Source: JAEMQF01 sp963791595
GTDB taxonomy: Bacteria > Pseudomonadota > Gammaproteobacteria > Burkholderiales > Burkholderiaceae_C
DNA length: 64,000 bases
Assembly (NCBI GenBank): GCA_963791595.1
Contig: CAWBTF010000017.1
Location: forward strand, 1 to 64,000
Reading direction: 5' to 3'
Under the pieces are notes generated by a model that worked only from the letters and a program-made list of their open reading frames with translations, was not told where the DNA came from and searched no databases. The position numbers and the translations under genes were made by a program. Of this stretch, positions 27,514 to 36,362 are shown in pieces (the stretch's first letter is position 1; each line of letters begins with the position of its first letter).

Positions 27514-29184
27514 ATGGCCGAATCGCTGCGCTTCAAGCTCGCCGACGACCCGGCAGAATTCGAGGCGATCCACCGCCTCAACTACCGCACCTTCGTCGAG
27601 GAAATTCCGCAGCATCCGCCGAACGACGCGAAGCGCCTGGTCGACCGTTTCCACGCGCAGAACACGTACGCGATCTGTCTGGACGGCGATGAGGTGGTCG
27701 GCATGATCGCCGGGCGCTGCGCGCGACCGTTCTCGCTCGACCAGAAGCTGCCCGATCTCGACGCCTATCTTCCGCCGCATCGCAGGAGCGTGGAAGTGCG
27801 GCTGCTCGCCGTCGATCGACGTTATCGCAAGCGCTCGGTGTTCGCGCGTCTGGCAGGTGTGCTCGCGAACCACTTCCGCGAGCTGGGTTGCGACTTGGGC
27901 GTCATCTCCGGGACGCTGCGCGAGCTGGCACTCTACCGGCACCTCGGCTTTCAGCCGTTCGGGCCGATGGTGGGCGAGCCCGCGGCGCGCTACCAGCCGA
28001 TGTTCCTGACGCTCGCGAACTACGCGGCGCACGACGCGCACCTCGAAATCGCCGGTGGGCGCAGCGCGACGAATCTGCTGCCCGGGCCGGTGGCGATATC
28101 CGACGCCGTGCGCGAGGCGTTTGCACAGCCACCGGTTTCGCACCGCAGCGCGCAGTTCATGGCGCTGATGGACCGGGTTCGCGGCCGGTTGCGCGGACTG
28201 CTCAAGGTTCACGATGCGTTGCTGCTGCTCGGCTCGGGCACGCTCGCCAACGACGCGATCGGCGCCCAGCTCGCAGTGCTTTCGCGCCCGGGCCTGGTGC
28301 TCGCCAACGGCGAGTTCGGCGAACGGCTCGTCGACCACGCACGCCGCTGGCAGCTCGACTTCCAGGTGTTGCGCTCGGGTTGGGGGCAGGGCTTTCGCGA
28401 GGACGAACTGCGTGCCGCGTTTGCGAGCGCGCGCCCGGCGTGGCTGTGGATGGCCGCTTGCGAGACGTCGAGCGGCGTGCGCAATCACTTAACGCGGCTC
28501 GGCGCACTGTGCCGCGAGCACGCAGCGGACCTGTGCGTCGACGCGGTCAGCGCGGCGGGCCTGCAGCCGCTCGACCTCAGTGCGGCGCGTTTTGCGAGCG
28601 CTGTGGCCGGCAAGGCGCTCGGCGCGTATCCGGGGCTGGCGATCGTCTGCCACGACGGCCGGCTCGCGCCCGCCGGCAGCGTGCCGCGTTGCCTGGATCT
28701 GGCGGCATCCCGTGACGCGAACGGTGTTCCGACCACGCAATCGTCGAATCTGCTCGCCGCGCTCGATGCCGCGCTGGCGATCGACTGGCCGCGCCGCTGG
28801 CAGGAGGTGCGCGACGCCGACCTGCGCCTGCGCGCCGCGCTGCGCCGGCATGGCCTGACCATCGTCGCCGCTGATGAGATCGCGATGCCCGGCGTGATCA
28901 GCATCGCGCTGCCCGCCGACGTGCCCGCCGCGCGCCTGGGCCAGCGCATGGCGCGTTGCGGCTTCCTGTTGGCCTATCAAAGCGCCTACCTCGTGCAGCG
29001 CAACTGGGTGCAGGTCTGCTTGATGGGCGAGTGGGACGATCGCTCGCTGGAAATTCTTCCTGAGGTGCTGGCGGCGCAGGCCAGGGCGTGCGCCGCGTTC
29101 GCCGCGCTGCCAGACCGGCAGGGCGCCGGTGGGCGCGAGTCCGCGCAAGCCGACGCAGGCGAGTCGTTAGCGACGATGGGCTGA
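27514..29184 (+). CDS. GNAT acetyltransferase-class V aminotransferase fusion
   Basis: A 556-residue two-domain protein. Residues 1-~175 form a GNAT-like acyltransferase (EVRLLAVDRRYRKRSVFARL as the acetyl-CoA loop region; ALYRHLGFQPFGP). Residues ~180-530 form a fold-type I PLP enzyme of the alanine-glyoxylate/2-aminoethylphosphonate transaminase group: LLPGPVAISDAVREAF, LLLLGSGTLANDAIGAQL, and a probable Schiff-base lysine in AVAGKALGAYPGL. The N-terminal part also resembles acyl-homoserine-lactone-synthase-like GNATs. Substrates unknown. Confidence 0.7.
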   Translation: MAESLRFKLADDPAEFEAIHRLNYRTFVEEIPQHPPNDAKRLVDRFHAQNTYAICLDGDEVVGMIAGRCARPFSLDQKLPDLDAYLPPHRRSVEVRLLAVDRRYRKRSVFARLAGVLANHFRELGCDLGVISGTLRELALYRHLGFQPFGPMVGEPAARYQPMFLTLANYAAHDAHLEIAGGRSATNLLPGPVAISDAVREAFAQPPVSHRSAQFMALMDRVRGRLRGLLKVHDALLLLGSGTLANDAIGAQLAVLSRPGLVLANGEFGERLVDHARRWQLDFQVLRSGWGQGFREDELRAAFASARPAWLWMAACETSSGVRNHLTRLGALCREHAADLCVDAVSAAGLQPLDLSAARFASAVAGKALGAYPGLAIVCHDGRLAPAGSVPRCLDLAASRDANGVPTTQSSNLLAALDAALAIDWPRRWQEVRDADLRLRAALRRHGLTIVAADEIAMPGVISIALPADVPAARLGQRMARCGFLLAYQSAYLVQRNWVQVCLMGEWDDRSLEILPEVLAAQARACAAFAALPDRQGAGGRESAQADAGESLATMG

Positions 29185-29310
29185 AGTGCTGTTCAGAACC
29201 AGAGCATGAGAGCGGACCCACCTGCTGCCCTGCCGCCCGACGACACGCCGGCACACTCACCAGGACACCGCCCGCGCTACAGTGCGCCATCCAACCACGA
29301 GGAGCAAACC

Positions 29311-29757
29311 GTGCCCATCCGCAAGCCCAAGAACCCGGAACTCGCCAAGGCCGTCGACAGCTTGAACGAAGCCGCCCAGCACGCGCGCAACGCCGTTCAA
29401 GGCAAGATCGACCAGGTGCGCGGCGCCGCCGCGGCCGAACTCGCGAAGGCCAAGGCCGCCGCGCTGAAGAAGACCGGCGTCGCGCAAGACAAGGTCGAGG
29501 CGGTGCTGAAGAAGGCCGAGGCCCGGCTGCACAAGGTGATCGCGAAGGCGCAGAAGGCACTCGACAAGGCGGTGCGCAAGGCCGAGAAGCTCAGCGCAAC
29601 GCCAGCGCCCAAGGCCGCGGCGTCGGTGAAGCAGGCGGCTGCAAAGCCGCCCGCGAAGAGGACCGCAGCGAAGAAGGCCGCGCCGGCGAAGAAGGCGGCG
29701 CCCGCGAGGAGGGCTGCACCAGCCAAGAAGCTGTGGGCGCGCAAGACCGCTGCCTGA
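29311..29757 (+). CDS. Histone H1-like Lys/Ala-rich protein
   Basis: A 148-residue basic protein. Residues 1-~95 are a helical, heptad-like stretch (AQHARNAVQGKIDQV; KVEAVLKKAEARLHKVI). Residues ~105-148 are KKAAPAKKAAPA-type repeats like bacterial histone H1 homologues. It is likely a nucleoid or polyhydroxyalkanoate-granule-associated protein (phasin-like N-terminus). A GTG start at 29311 with GAGGAG 6 bases before it is chosen over the ATG at 29206. Confidence 0.6.
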   Translation: MPIRKPKNPELAKAVDSLNEAAQHARNAVQGKIDQVRGAAAAELAKAKAAALKKTGVAQDKVEAVLKKAEARLHKVIAKAQKALDKAVRKAEKLSATPAPKAAASVKQAAAKPPAKRTAAKKAAPAKKAAPARRAAPAKKLWARKTAA

Positions 29758-29797
29758 GCGGCAGTCGGTTCGAGCCCGATCGCGCGGGCGGCTCGAC

Positions 29798-31223
29798 ATG
29801 AAGACCTTGAGCGGAGTCGATGGTGCATTCCTGCACCTCGAGACACCCGAGACGCCAATGCACGTGGCGTCGCTGCACGTGTTCGACCTGCCCGCCGGCT
29901 ACCGCGGCGACTTCTACGCCAAGGTCAAACGGCAGATGGCCCAGCGGCTGCACCTGGCACCAGTCCTCACGCGCAAGCTCGCGCCGATGCCGTTGCAGTT
30001 CGCGAACCCGGTCTGGATCGAAGACGGCGAAGTGAATCTCGACTACCACGTGCAGCGCATCACTCTGCCCAGCCCCGGCACGCAGGCGCAGCTCGAGGAC
30101 TGCGCGGCGCGCCTGCACTCGTCAACGCTCGACCGCAACCGGCCGCTTTGGCGCCTGGCCGTCATCGACGGTCTGGAGACGGGCCAGGCCGGCTACTACT
30201 TCCAGGTGCATCACGCGGTGCTCGACGGTCAGGCCGGCGTGCTGCTGGCCAACGCGTTGTTCGATGCGACACCGCAGCAGCCGCGGCGCGTCCGACGCGG
30301 CCCGGTGCCGCGTGCCGAACATCCGGGCATTGTCGAACTCGCCGCCGCCGCGCTGAAGCACGACGCCGGGCAGTACGTGAAACTGCTGCGCCATTTGCCG
30401 GATGTGGTGAAGACGCTCGCCGGGATGCTCGGAGCAGCAGCTGACGGCACGAAGGGTCGGCTCGGGCAGAACTTCTCGTTCGGCCCGAAGACGCCGCTGA
30501 ACGTCTCCGTCACCGGCGAGCGCGGCTTCGCCGCCGCGACGATTGCGCTGCCCACGCTCGAGCGGCTCGCCGCCGTGCACGAGGCGAAGCTGAACGACAT
30601 CGTGCTGGCGCTGTGCAGTGGCGCGCTGCGCCGCTACCTCGCGCCGCACGGCGGGATTCCGAAGCAGCCGCTGATCGCGACGATGCCGATCTCGCTTCGC
30701 GAAGCGGGCAACACGGAGTACACGACGCAGGCCACGCTGAGCCTGGTGAACCTGCACACGCACATCGCCGACCCGGTGAAACGCCTGCGCGCGATTCGCG
30801 ACGGCGCGGGCGCCGTCAAGTCGCTGGCGAAACGTGCCCGGGGCGTGATCCCGACCGATTTCCCGTCGATCGGCACGCCCTGGCTGCTGCGCTCCCTGGC
30901 GGCGCTGTACGGACGCTCCGGGAATCGCGAGCGCGATGCCGCCGATCGCCAACGTGGTGATCTCCAACGTTCCCGGACCGCAGGTTCCGCTGTATGCAGC
31001 GGGCGCGCGAATGGCCGGCTACTGGCCGCTGTCGATCGTCGAGCATGGCGTCGGGCTCAACATCACCGTGTTGAGCTACGCGGGCAAGATGGGCTTCGGC
31101 TTCACGACCGCGCGCAGCGCGGTGCCGGACGCACGCGAACTGTCAGCGGCGCTCGAGGCGGCGTTGGACGAATTGGTGAAGGCAAGCGTCGTCGGTACGC
31201 GCAAGACCCGGGCACACGCCTGA
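29798..31223 (+). CDS. WS/DGAT wax ester synthase/acyl-CoA:diacylglycerol acyltransferase (frameshifted)
   Basis: About 474 residues. The start LSGVDGAFLHLETPETPMHVASL and the catalytic VHHAVLDGQAG (HHxxxDG, residue ~133) define the bacterial WS/DGAT family, which makes storage wax esters or triacylglycerol. The late block NVVISNVPGPQVPLYAAGA (PLW-like region) is in another frame because of a +1 shift near 30915 (SG, then IASAMPPIANVV). Repaired length is typical. Confidence 0.8.
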
Positions 31224-31318
31224 CGTCGAGCCCGCTGCGCGCGGGACGATTGCGATGCATCAATGACCCGGGCGTGATTGGGCCGCAGCATTCCTGAATG
31301 ACTTCCCAGGAGCAATCC

Positions 31319-31783
31319 ATGAAACACGCCCATTCAACTCTGCTGCTGGCAGGAATCTCGGTCCTGTTGTCCGCGTGTTATGTGGTTCCCGTCAGGGGAC
31401 CGGACGGGACGACGATCTACGAGCACTACCCGCTGCCGCCTGCAGGGGCGCCGGCGCCGGCACCACTGGCGGGCCAGATGCCTGCCGTGCTCAACGCGCG
31501 GCTGTATCCGTCCAACGACATCGCGTCGCAGACCGGGATCGTCGTCGGAACCGTCACCAACATGATGACGGGCAAGGGCCGCTTCCAGGTCAGCTACCAG
31601 GGTGACGTGCTGATCGGCGAGGCCACTCGTGTCTCCAACGAGGAACGGCGCGGCGTGGCCAGTGCCTACGGCGGGAAGGGCACCTTCATGTCGTGCGAGT
31701 ACCAGATGACGACTCCGTACCAGGGCACGGGGGACTGCACGTTCTCGAACGGCGCCGTGTACAAGCTGCACCTGGGTGGGTGA
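31319..31783 (+). CDS. Small outer-membrane lipoprotein
   Basis: A 154-residue protein with a lipoprotein signal peptide: MKHAHSTLLLAGISVLLSAC, lipobox LSAC with Cys20. After a Pro/Ala linker comes a conserved-looking domain with Gly/Tyr-rich beta strands and two cysteines. Function not recognised. The ATG at 31319 follows an AGGAG motif. Confidence 0.65.
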   Translation: MKHAHSTLLLAGISVLLSACYVVPVRGPDGTTIYEHYPLPPAGAPAPAPLAGQMPAVLNARLYPSNDIASQTGIVVGTVTNMMTGKGRFQVSYQGDVLIGEATRVSNEERRGVASAYGGKGTFMSCEYQMTTPYQGTGDCTFSNGAVYKLHLGG

Positions 31784-31801
31784 GGTTCAGGCGCGTGCGA
31801 C

Positions 31802-32383
31802 TCAACGTGCCGTGGTCGTGATGTAGCCCAGGACGCCGGTGGACGTGCAGTTGCCGTTGTCGTCGCAGTAGGTTCTGGACATCGAACGCGGCCCGCTGTT
31901 TTGCGTGGCCATGCCGGGACACTGCCCGAGGTTGAAGGTCGCCGGGCCGCCTTCGTAGCCGCCCAGACCGTTGAACAGGATCCAGTAGCGCGCCGGTGCC
32001 ACAGGCGTTCGGCAGAGTTGCTCGAGGTAGGTTTTCTCGCCCACTGTGATGTGGCGCCCGTTGATGAAGACCCCCGACGTTCCGCGCGATGCGTCGGCAC
32101 GCATCGGCCCACCCAGCGCCAGGCCGGCGATCATCTGCCCGGCGATCGGCTCGCCTTCGCGTCCGTAAGCGCCGGAAATCGGGTCGTACCAGTAGCGCCC
32201 CGGCGCGATCGTGACGGGATACACCTGTTGAAGTGTCCGCACCGTTTCGCCTGTAAGGGCCTGGCCGTTGACGAAGATGCTCGTGCCTTCATCGGCGGCG
32301 TGCGCGAGCCACGTGCCGCAGCAGATCGCCGCGGCGAGCAGCGAGCCGAATCGGCCGCGAAACGATCGTCCCCCATGACGCAT
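31802..32383 (-). CDS. Secreted hypothetical protein
   Basis: A 193-residue protein with an N-terminal signal sequence (RFGSLLAAAICCGTWLAHA, cleavage near residue 29). The mature part has short repeats of the kind ISGAYGREGEPIAGQMIAGL and RYWYDPISG/RYWILFNGLGGYEGG, and a C-terminal pair of cysteines (TYCDDNGNC). I do not recognise the family. GGAGG precedes the ATG at 32383. It is convergent with the lipoprotein gene, 18 bases apart. Confidence 0.55.
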   Translation of the reverse strand: MRHGGRSFRGRFGSLLAAAICCGTWLAHAADEGTSIFVNGQALTGETVRTLQQVYPVTIAPGRYWYDPISGAYGREGEPIAGQMIAGLALGGPMRADASRGTSGVFINGRHITVGEKTYLEQLCRTPVAPARYWILFNGLGGYEGGPATFNLGQCPGMATQNSGPRSMSRTYCDDNGNCTSTGVLGYITTTAR

Positions 32384-32430
32384 CGCGAGCCTCCTGCCTG
32401 CTGCGCGCAACGGTGTCCGGCCGTTCCGAC

Positions 32431-33801
32431 CTACGCGGCCTGCTTCATCGACGGCAAGCCGGCCAGCGCCATCGCGAGCTCGGCCTCGTCGTACTCCAGG
32501 TCCTTCAACTTGCCGCCGAAGTAATCGATGTAGGCCTGCATGTCGAAGTGGCCGTGGCCGCACAGGTTGAACAGGATCGTGCGCGACTTGCCCTCTTCGC
32601 GGCAGCGGATCGCCTCGACGATCGCGCCCTTCACCGCGTGGTTCGCTTCCGGAGCGGGGACAATGCCTTCGGTGCGCGCGAACTGCACGCCGGCTTCGAA
32701 CACCGGCAGCTGCTGGTACGCCACCGCTTCGATCAGCCCCAGCTCCTTCAGGTGGCTGACCAACGGCGCCATGCCGTGGTAGCGCAGCCCGCCGGCGTGA
32801 AAGCCCGGTGGCGTGAAGGTCGAGCCGAGCGTGTGCATCTTGGTCAGCGGCGTCAGGTGCGCGGTGTCGCCGAAGTCGTAGGCGTACTTGCCGCGCGTCA
32901 GGCTCGGGCACGCCGACGGTTCGACGGCGACGATGCGCAGCTTCTTGCCGCCGCGCAACTGCTGGCCGAGGAACGGAAACACGATGCCGGCGAAGTTCGA
33001 GCCACCTCCGGTGCAGCCGACAATCACGTCCGGGTAGTCGCCCGCCATCTCCATCTGCGCAATCGCTTCCTGGCCGATCACCGTCTGGTGCATCAGCACG
33101 TGGTTCAGCACGCTGCCCAATGCGTACTTGGTGTCGTCGCGCTGCGCCGCGATTTCCACCGCTTCGGAAATCGCGATGCCCAGGCTGCCCGGGTGGTCCG
33201 CGCGCTGTTTCAGGATGGCACGCCCCGACTCGGTGTGGTCGGACGGCGACGCGATGCAGCTCGCGCCGTAGGTCTCCATCAGCGCGCGCCGATAGGGCTT
33301 CTGGTTGTACGAGACGCGCACCATGAAGACCTGCACGTCGATGCCGAACACATGGCCGGCGTAAGCGAGCGACGAGCCCCATTGCCCGGCTCCCGTCTCG
33401 GTGACGAGCTTGTTCACGCCCGCCTGGCGGTTGTAGAACGCCTGAGGCACGGCGGTGTTGGGCTTGTGGCTGCCCGACGGCGACACGCCCTCGTACTTGT
33501 AGTAGATCTTCGCCGGCGTCTTCAGCGCCGCCTCGAGGCGGCGCGCGCGGTACAGCGGCGACGGGCGCCACTGGCGGTACACGTCGCGCACCGGCTCGGG
33601 AATGTCGATGTGGCGCTCGGTCGACACCTCCTGCATGATGAGTTCCATCGGGAACAGCGGTGCCAGGTCGCCGGGGCCGACAGGCTGCTGCGTTCCCGGG
33701 TGCAGGACCGGCGGCGCGGGCTTCGGCAAATCGGCCTGGATGTTGTACCAGCTCTTCGGCAGGCGCGATTCTTCGAGCAGGTACTTGACGGTGTCGCTCA
33801 T
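32431..33801 (-). CDS. TrpB-like PLP enzyme (TrpB2 type)
   Basis: A 456-residue tryptophan synthase beta-like protein of the longer TrpB2 branch. The PLP lysine is in GVSPSGSHKPNTA (~residue 113). Other blocks are TETGAGQWGSSLAYA, GCTGGGSNFAG (phosphate loop) and LFNLCGHGHFDM. There is no trpA beside it. TrpB2 enzymes make tryptophan from indole and serine or salvage indole. In a window with indolepyruvate and indoleacetate enzymes, an indole-related role is possible but inferred. Confidence 0.85.
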   Translation of the reverse strand: MSDTVKYLLEESRLPKSWYNIQADLPKPAPPVLHPGTQQPVGPGDLAPLFPMELIMQEVSTERHIDIPEPVRDVYRQWRPSPLYRARRLEAALKTPAKIYYKYEGVSPSGSHKPNTAVPQAFYNRQAGVNKLVTETGAGQWGSSLAYAGHVFGIDVQVFMVRVSYNQKPYRRALMETYGASCIASPSDHTESGRAILKQRADHPGSLGIAISEAVEIAAQRDDTKYALGSVLNHVLMHQTVIGQEAIAQMEMAGDYPDVIVGCTGGGSNFAGIVFPFLGQQLRGGKKLRIVAVEPSACPSLTRGKYAYDFGDTAHLTPLTKMHTLGSTFTPPGFHAGGLRYHGMAPLVSHLKELGLIEAVAYQQLPVFEAGVQFARTEGIVPAPEANHAVKGAIVEAIRCREEGKSRTILFNLCGHGHFDMQAYIDYFGGKLKDLEYDEAELAMALAGLPSMKQAA

Positions 33802-33927
33802 GGGTGCCCCTTTCGGAAATGGTTGAATGAAAGGCCGGCGTCAATCCTACGCCCCCCTCTCGCCCGTTCCAAGCGAGCCAGCGCGTTTCGGCCGTTGACA
33901 ATGGTGCGGTGCGAAAGCGCCTGCCGC

Positions 33928-33941
33928 TTGATCTGGCGCAA
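33928..33941. promoter_or_regulatory. Imperfect FNR/DNR-like box upstream of the hemerythrin gene
   Basis: TTGAT-CTGG-CGCAA, identical over 14 bases to the site at 3352-3365, 63 bases before the ATG at 34005. One half-site is perfect, the other 3 of 5. Confidence 0.4.
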
Positions 33942-34004
33942 AGGGCGCCGCCGCGGGCAGGCCAAGATTTTCGGGCTCGTCAGTCTGACGATGGGAGGCT
34001 TGGC

Positions 34005-34559
34005 ATGTCCGATGTGCTCGCTCGATGGGATGCGGAACACGCGCACTTCGCGCAGCTGCTGGACGTGCTGGATGAGCAGGTGGTGGAATTCCAGCGCGGG
34101 GAAGCGCCGGTCTTCGGCCTGATGCTCGACATCGTGACGTACCTGCGCCAATACGCCGACCAGGTTCACCATCCACGCGAAGACGCCGCGTTCGCGCGCC
34201 TCGTGGTGCATGACCCGGCATTGCGCCTGCCGATCAACCGGTTGTTGCAGGAGCACCGCGCCATCGCCGCCGCGGGCGATGAATTCGTGGCATGCCTGAA
34301 CGAAGTGATCGTCGGCAACGTGCTGATGCGCACCACCGTGGAGGCCGCCGCTGCGCAGTACCTGACCTACTACCGCCACCACCTGGCCACCGAGGACAGG
34401 GAGATCCTGCCGCGCGCCGCGAATCTGCTCGGGCCTCAGGACTGGCACTTCGTTGGTGGCGCCGTCGCGGCGGTACCGGACCCGCTGTTCGGCGCCGCAC
34501 CCGAAGCGTCGTTCCGTGAGTTGCGCGATTACCTGGCCGCGCGGTCCGCGCCGTCCTGA
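34005..34559 (+). CDS. Hemerythrin HHE-domain protein
   Basis: A 184-residue four-helix protein. The iron-ligand pattern is spread over the helices: WDAEHAHF, QVHHPREDAAF, LLQEHRAIAAA and YYRHHLATEDREILPRA. Hemerythrin-like proteins bind a di-iron site and handle O2, NO or iron. The FNR-like box upstream fits expression under low oxygen. The 3' end overlaps the convergent methyltransferase by 31 bases. Confidence 0.8.
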   Translation: MSDVLARWDAEHAHFAQLLDVLDEQVVEFQRGEAPVFGLMLDIVTYLRQYADQVHHPREDAAFARLVVHDPALRLPINRLLQEHRAIAAAGDEFVACLNEVIVGNVLMRTTVEAAAAQYLTYYRHHLATEDREILPRAANLLGPQDWHFVGGAVAAVPDPLFGAAPEASFRELRDYLAARSAPS

Positions 34560-35176
34560 TCGCGCAGCGCACCCGTTGCGCCGGGCTTGCGCGCGACGAG
34601 CGTGGCGAATGACTTGACCCGCCCACCCGGCGCGGGGTAGTCGGCAAATTCCGACGCCAGAATCATCCACCCCGCGAAGCGGCGCGGCAACTCGTCGCGG
34701 GCGAACAGGCAATGGCCCGCGGGATCGAACATGTCGAGGAAGGTTGTGCCTTCGACCAGCACGTTGATGATCGCGGTGCCGCCGGGCTTGACATGGGCCT
34801 GGACCTCGGCGAGCGAAGCAACTGCCGTTGGGCAATCGAAGAACATCAGCAGGCCGATCGAGACGATGGTGTCGAAGTCTTCATCGATCACGTATCGGCG
34901 CAGGTCGACTTGCGCGGCGTCGATGTCCAGGTTTTCGGTGGCCGCAACCGCGCGCAGGTGTTCGATCGCCGCCGCACTGGCGTCCAGCGCAAGGACCGAG
35001 CAGCCGCGCCGCGCGGCTGCGAGCGCCAGGTTGCCCATCCCGCAGCCGAAGTCGAGCACGCGGCCGCGCAGGTGAGGCAATGCCAACTGCTCGAACGGGT
35101 TGAGCCGGAAATCGTGGTTTCGGATCTGCCTGACGAATTGCTCGTCGAAGAAACCGATGCTTCGGTCCGCGGCCAT
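34529..35176 (-). CDS. Class I SAM-dependent methyltransferase (TehB-like)
   Basis: A 215-residue protein with the SAM motif RVLDFGCGMGNLALAAARRG near residue 40, an acidic end of strand 2 (VLALDAS) and a post-II block SIGLLMFFDCP. Substrate unknown. Its start lies 30 bases downstream of the ferredoxin stop, so it may be read through from the benzoyl-CoA operon. Confidence 0.7.
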   Translation of the reverse strand: MAADRSIGFFDEQFVRQIRNHDFRLNPFEQLALPHLRGRVLDFGCGMGNLALAAARRGCSVLALDASAAAIEHLRAVAATENLDIDAAQVDLRRYVIDEDFDTIVSIGLLMFFDCPTAVASLAEVQAHVKPGGTAIINVLVEGTTFLDMFDPAGHCLFARDELPRRFAGWMILASEFADYPAPGGRVKSFATLVARKPGATGALRDQDGADRAAR

Positions 35177-35205
35177 GCCGCAGCGGCGATCTCGAGGCCC
35201 GGGCG

Positions 35206-35451
35206 CTAACCGTGCAGCGACTCGTACTTCGCCATCAACTGCTCCGGCGTTTCCTGAAAGTCCGGGTTCGGCACGATGCAATCGGCCGGGCAGACGAGCT
35301 TGCACTGCGGTTCGTCCTCGGCGCCCACGCATTCGGTACAGCGCAGCGCATCGATCACGTAGAGTGGGTCGCCGACGCTGATGGCCTCGTTCGGGCACAC
35401 GGGTTTGCAGGCATCGCATGCGGTGCAGTTGTCGTTGATCAGCAGGGCCAT
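35206..35451 (-). CDS. fdx: 2[4Fe-4S] ferredoxin of benzoyl-CoA reductase
   Basis: An 81-residue ferredoxin with two cluster motifs, CTACDACKPVCP (residues 9-20) and CTECVGAEDEPQCKLVCP (38-55). The longer spacing in the second motif is the Alvin/Thauera-type arrangement. It is the low-potential donor that carries electrons from KorAB to benzoyl-CoA reductase. It is the last gene of the had-oah-dch-bcrCBAD-fdx run, as in Thauera. Confidence 0.9.
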   Translation of the reverse strand: MALLINDNCTACDACKPVCPNEAISVGDPLYVIDALRCTECVGAEDEPQCKLVCPADCIVPNPDFQETPEQLMAKYESLHG

Positions 35452-35507
35452 GGTGCGGGTTCTCCTCGTTCGTGCTCTGAATGTGCGGCGCCGGGTTGCG
35501 GTGGGCG

Positions 35508-36347
35508 TCAAGCAGCGACGCGCTCCTGCAGGTCGTTCAGCTTGGCGTGTCGGTACGCGCCCCACAGCGCCGCGCCGATAGCGCCGGCGTAGATCGAATC
35601 GGGGTGGCTCAGCGCGGTCACGCTCACCTTCTCGTTGACCATCTCTTCCTGGATCGCCGCGAGCAGCCCGCTGTCCAGCGCCAGGCCGCCGGTGATCAGC
35701 GCGATGCCCTGCTTGATGCCGGTGACCTTGAGCAGCTTGACGATGCGCGACGCCATCGACAGGTGGATGCCCTTCAACACATCGGGCGTCGCGATGCCGC
35801 GCGACACCATGTTGATGACATCGGTCTCGGCGAGCACGGCGCAGATCGAACTGCACTTCTCGGGTGTCTTGGAGGTTTGCGACAGCGGCCCGATCTCTTC
35901 CACTGCAACCCCGAGGTAGCGCGCGATGTTCTCGAGAAACTGCCCCGAGCCCGACGCGCACTGGCTCGTCATCTTGTAGCTCAGCACCTTGCCGCGTGCG
36001 TCGACATAGATCGCGCGGCCGTTCAGCGCGCCGATGTCGACCACGGCATTGATTCCCGGGTGCAGGAACACGCCGCCGCGCGCATGCGTCGTCATCGAGT
36101 AGAAATGGCCGGTCGCGAACGGCACGTTCTCGCCTTCGCCGGTGGTGGCGATGTAGTCGATGTCATCCGCGCTCAGGCCGGCGTCTGCCAGCACTCCGTC
36201 GCGGCCTTCGTGCGCGAGTGTCATCGGGTCGCGTCGGCGGATGCGTTCGCAGCGTTTGGCGAGCCATTGCGGTTCGCCGTTCTCGACTTGAAACAGAGCG
36301 CTCTTGACTGCGCCTGAGCCGATGTCGATGCCGATGGTGTAAGTCAT
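35508..36347 (-). CDS. bcrD: Benzoyl-CoA reductase subunit delta
   Basis: A 279-residue ASKHA ATPase subunit. The phosphate loop is IGIDIGSGAVKSALF, the cluster-cysteine block SQCASGSGQFLENIARYLG, and the adenosine region ALITGGLALDSGLLAA. BcrA and BcrD together bind two ATP and a bridging [4Fe-4S] cluster and drive electrons from ferredoxin to the ring-reducing BC half. The reading frame is intact, 56 bases upstream of fdx. Confidence 0.93.
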   Translation of the reverse strand: MTYTIGIDIGSGAVKSALFQVENGEPQWLAKRCERIRRRDPMTLAHEGRDGVLADAGLSADDIDYIATTGEGENVPFATGHFYSMTTHARGGVFLHPGINAVVDIGALNGRAIYVDARGKVLSYKMTSQCASGSGQFLENIARYLGVAVEEIGPLSQTSKTPEKCSSICAVLAETDVINMVSRGIATPDVLKGIHLSMASRIVKLLKVTGIKQGIALITGGLALDSGLLAAIQEEMVNEKVSVTALSHPDSIYAGAIGAALWGAYRHAKLNDLQERVAA

Positions 36348-36362
36348 GCTGGTGCCCTCGGT

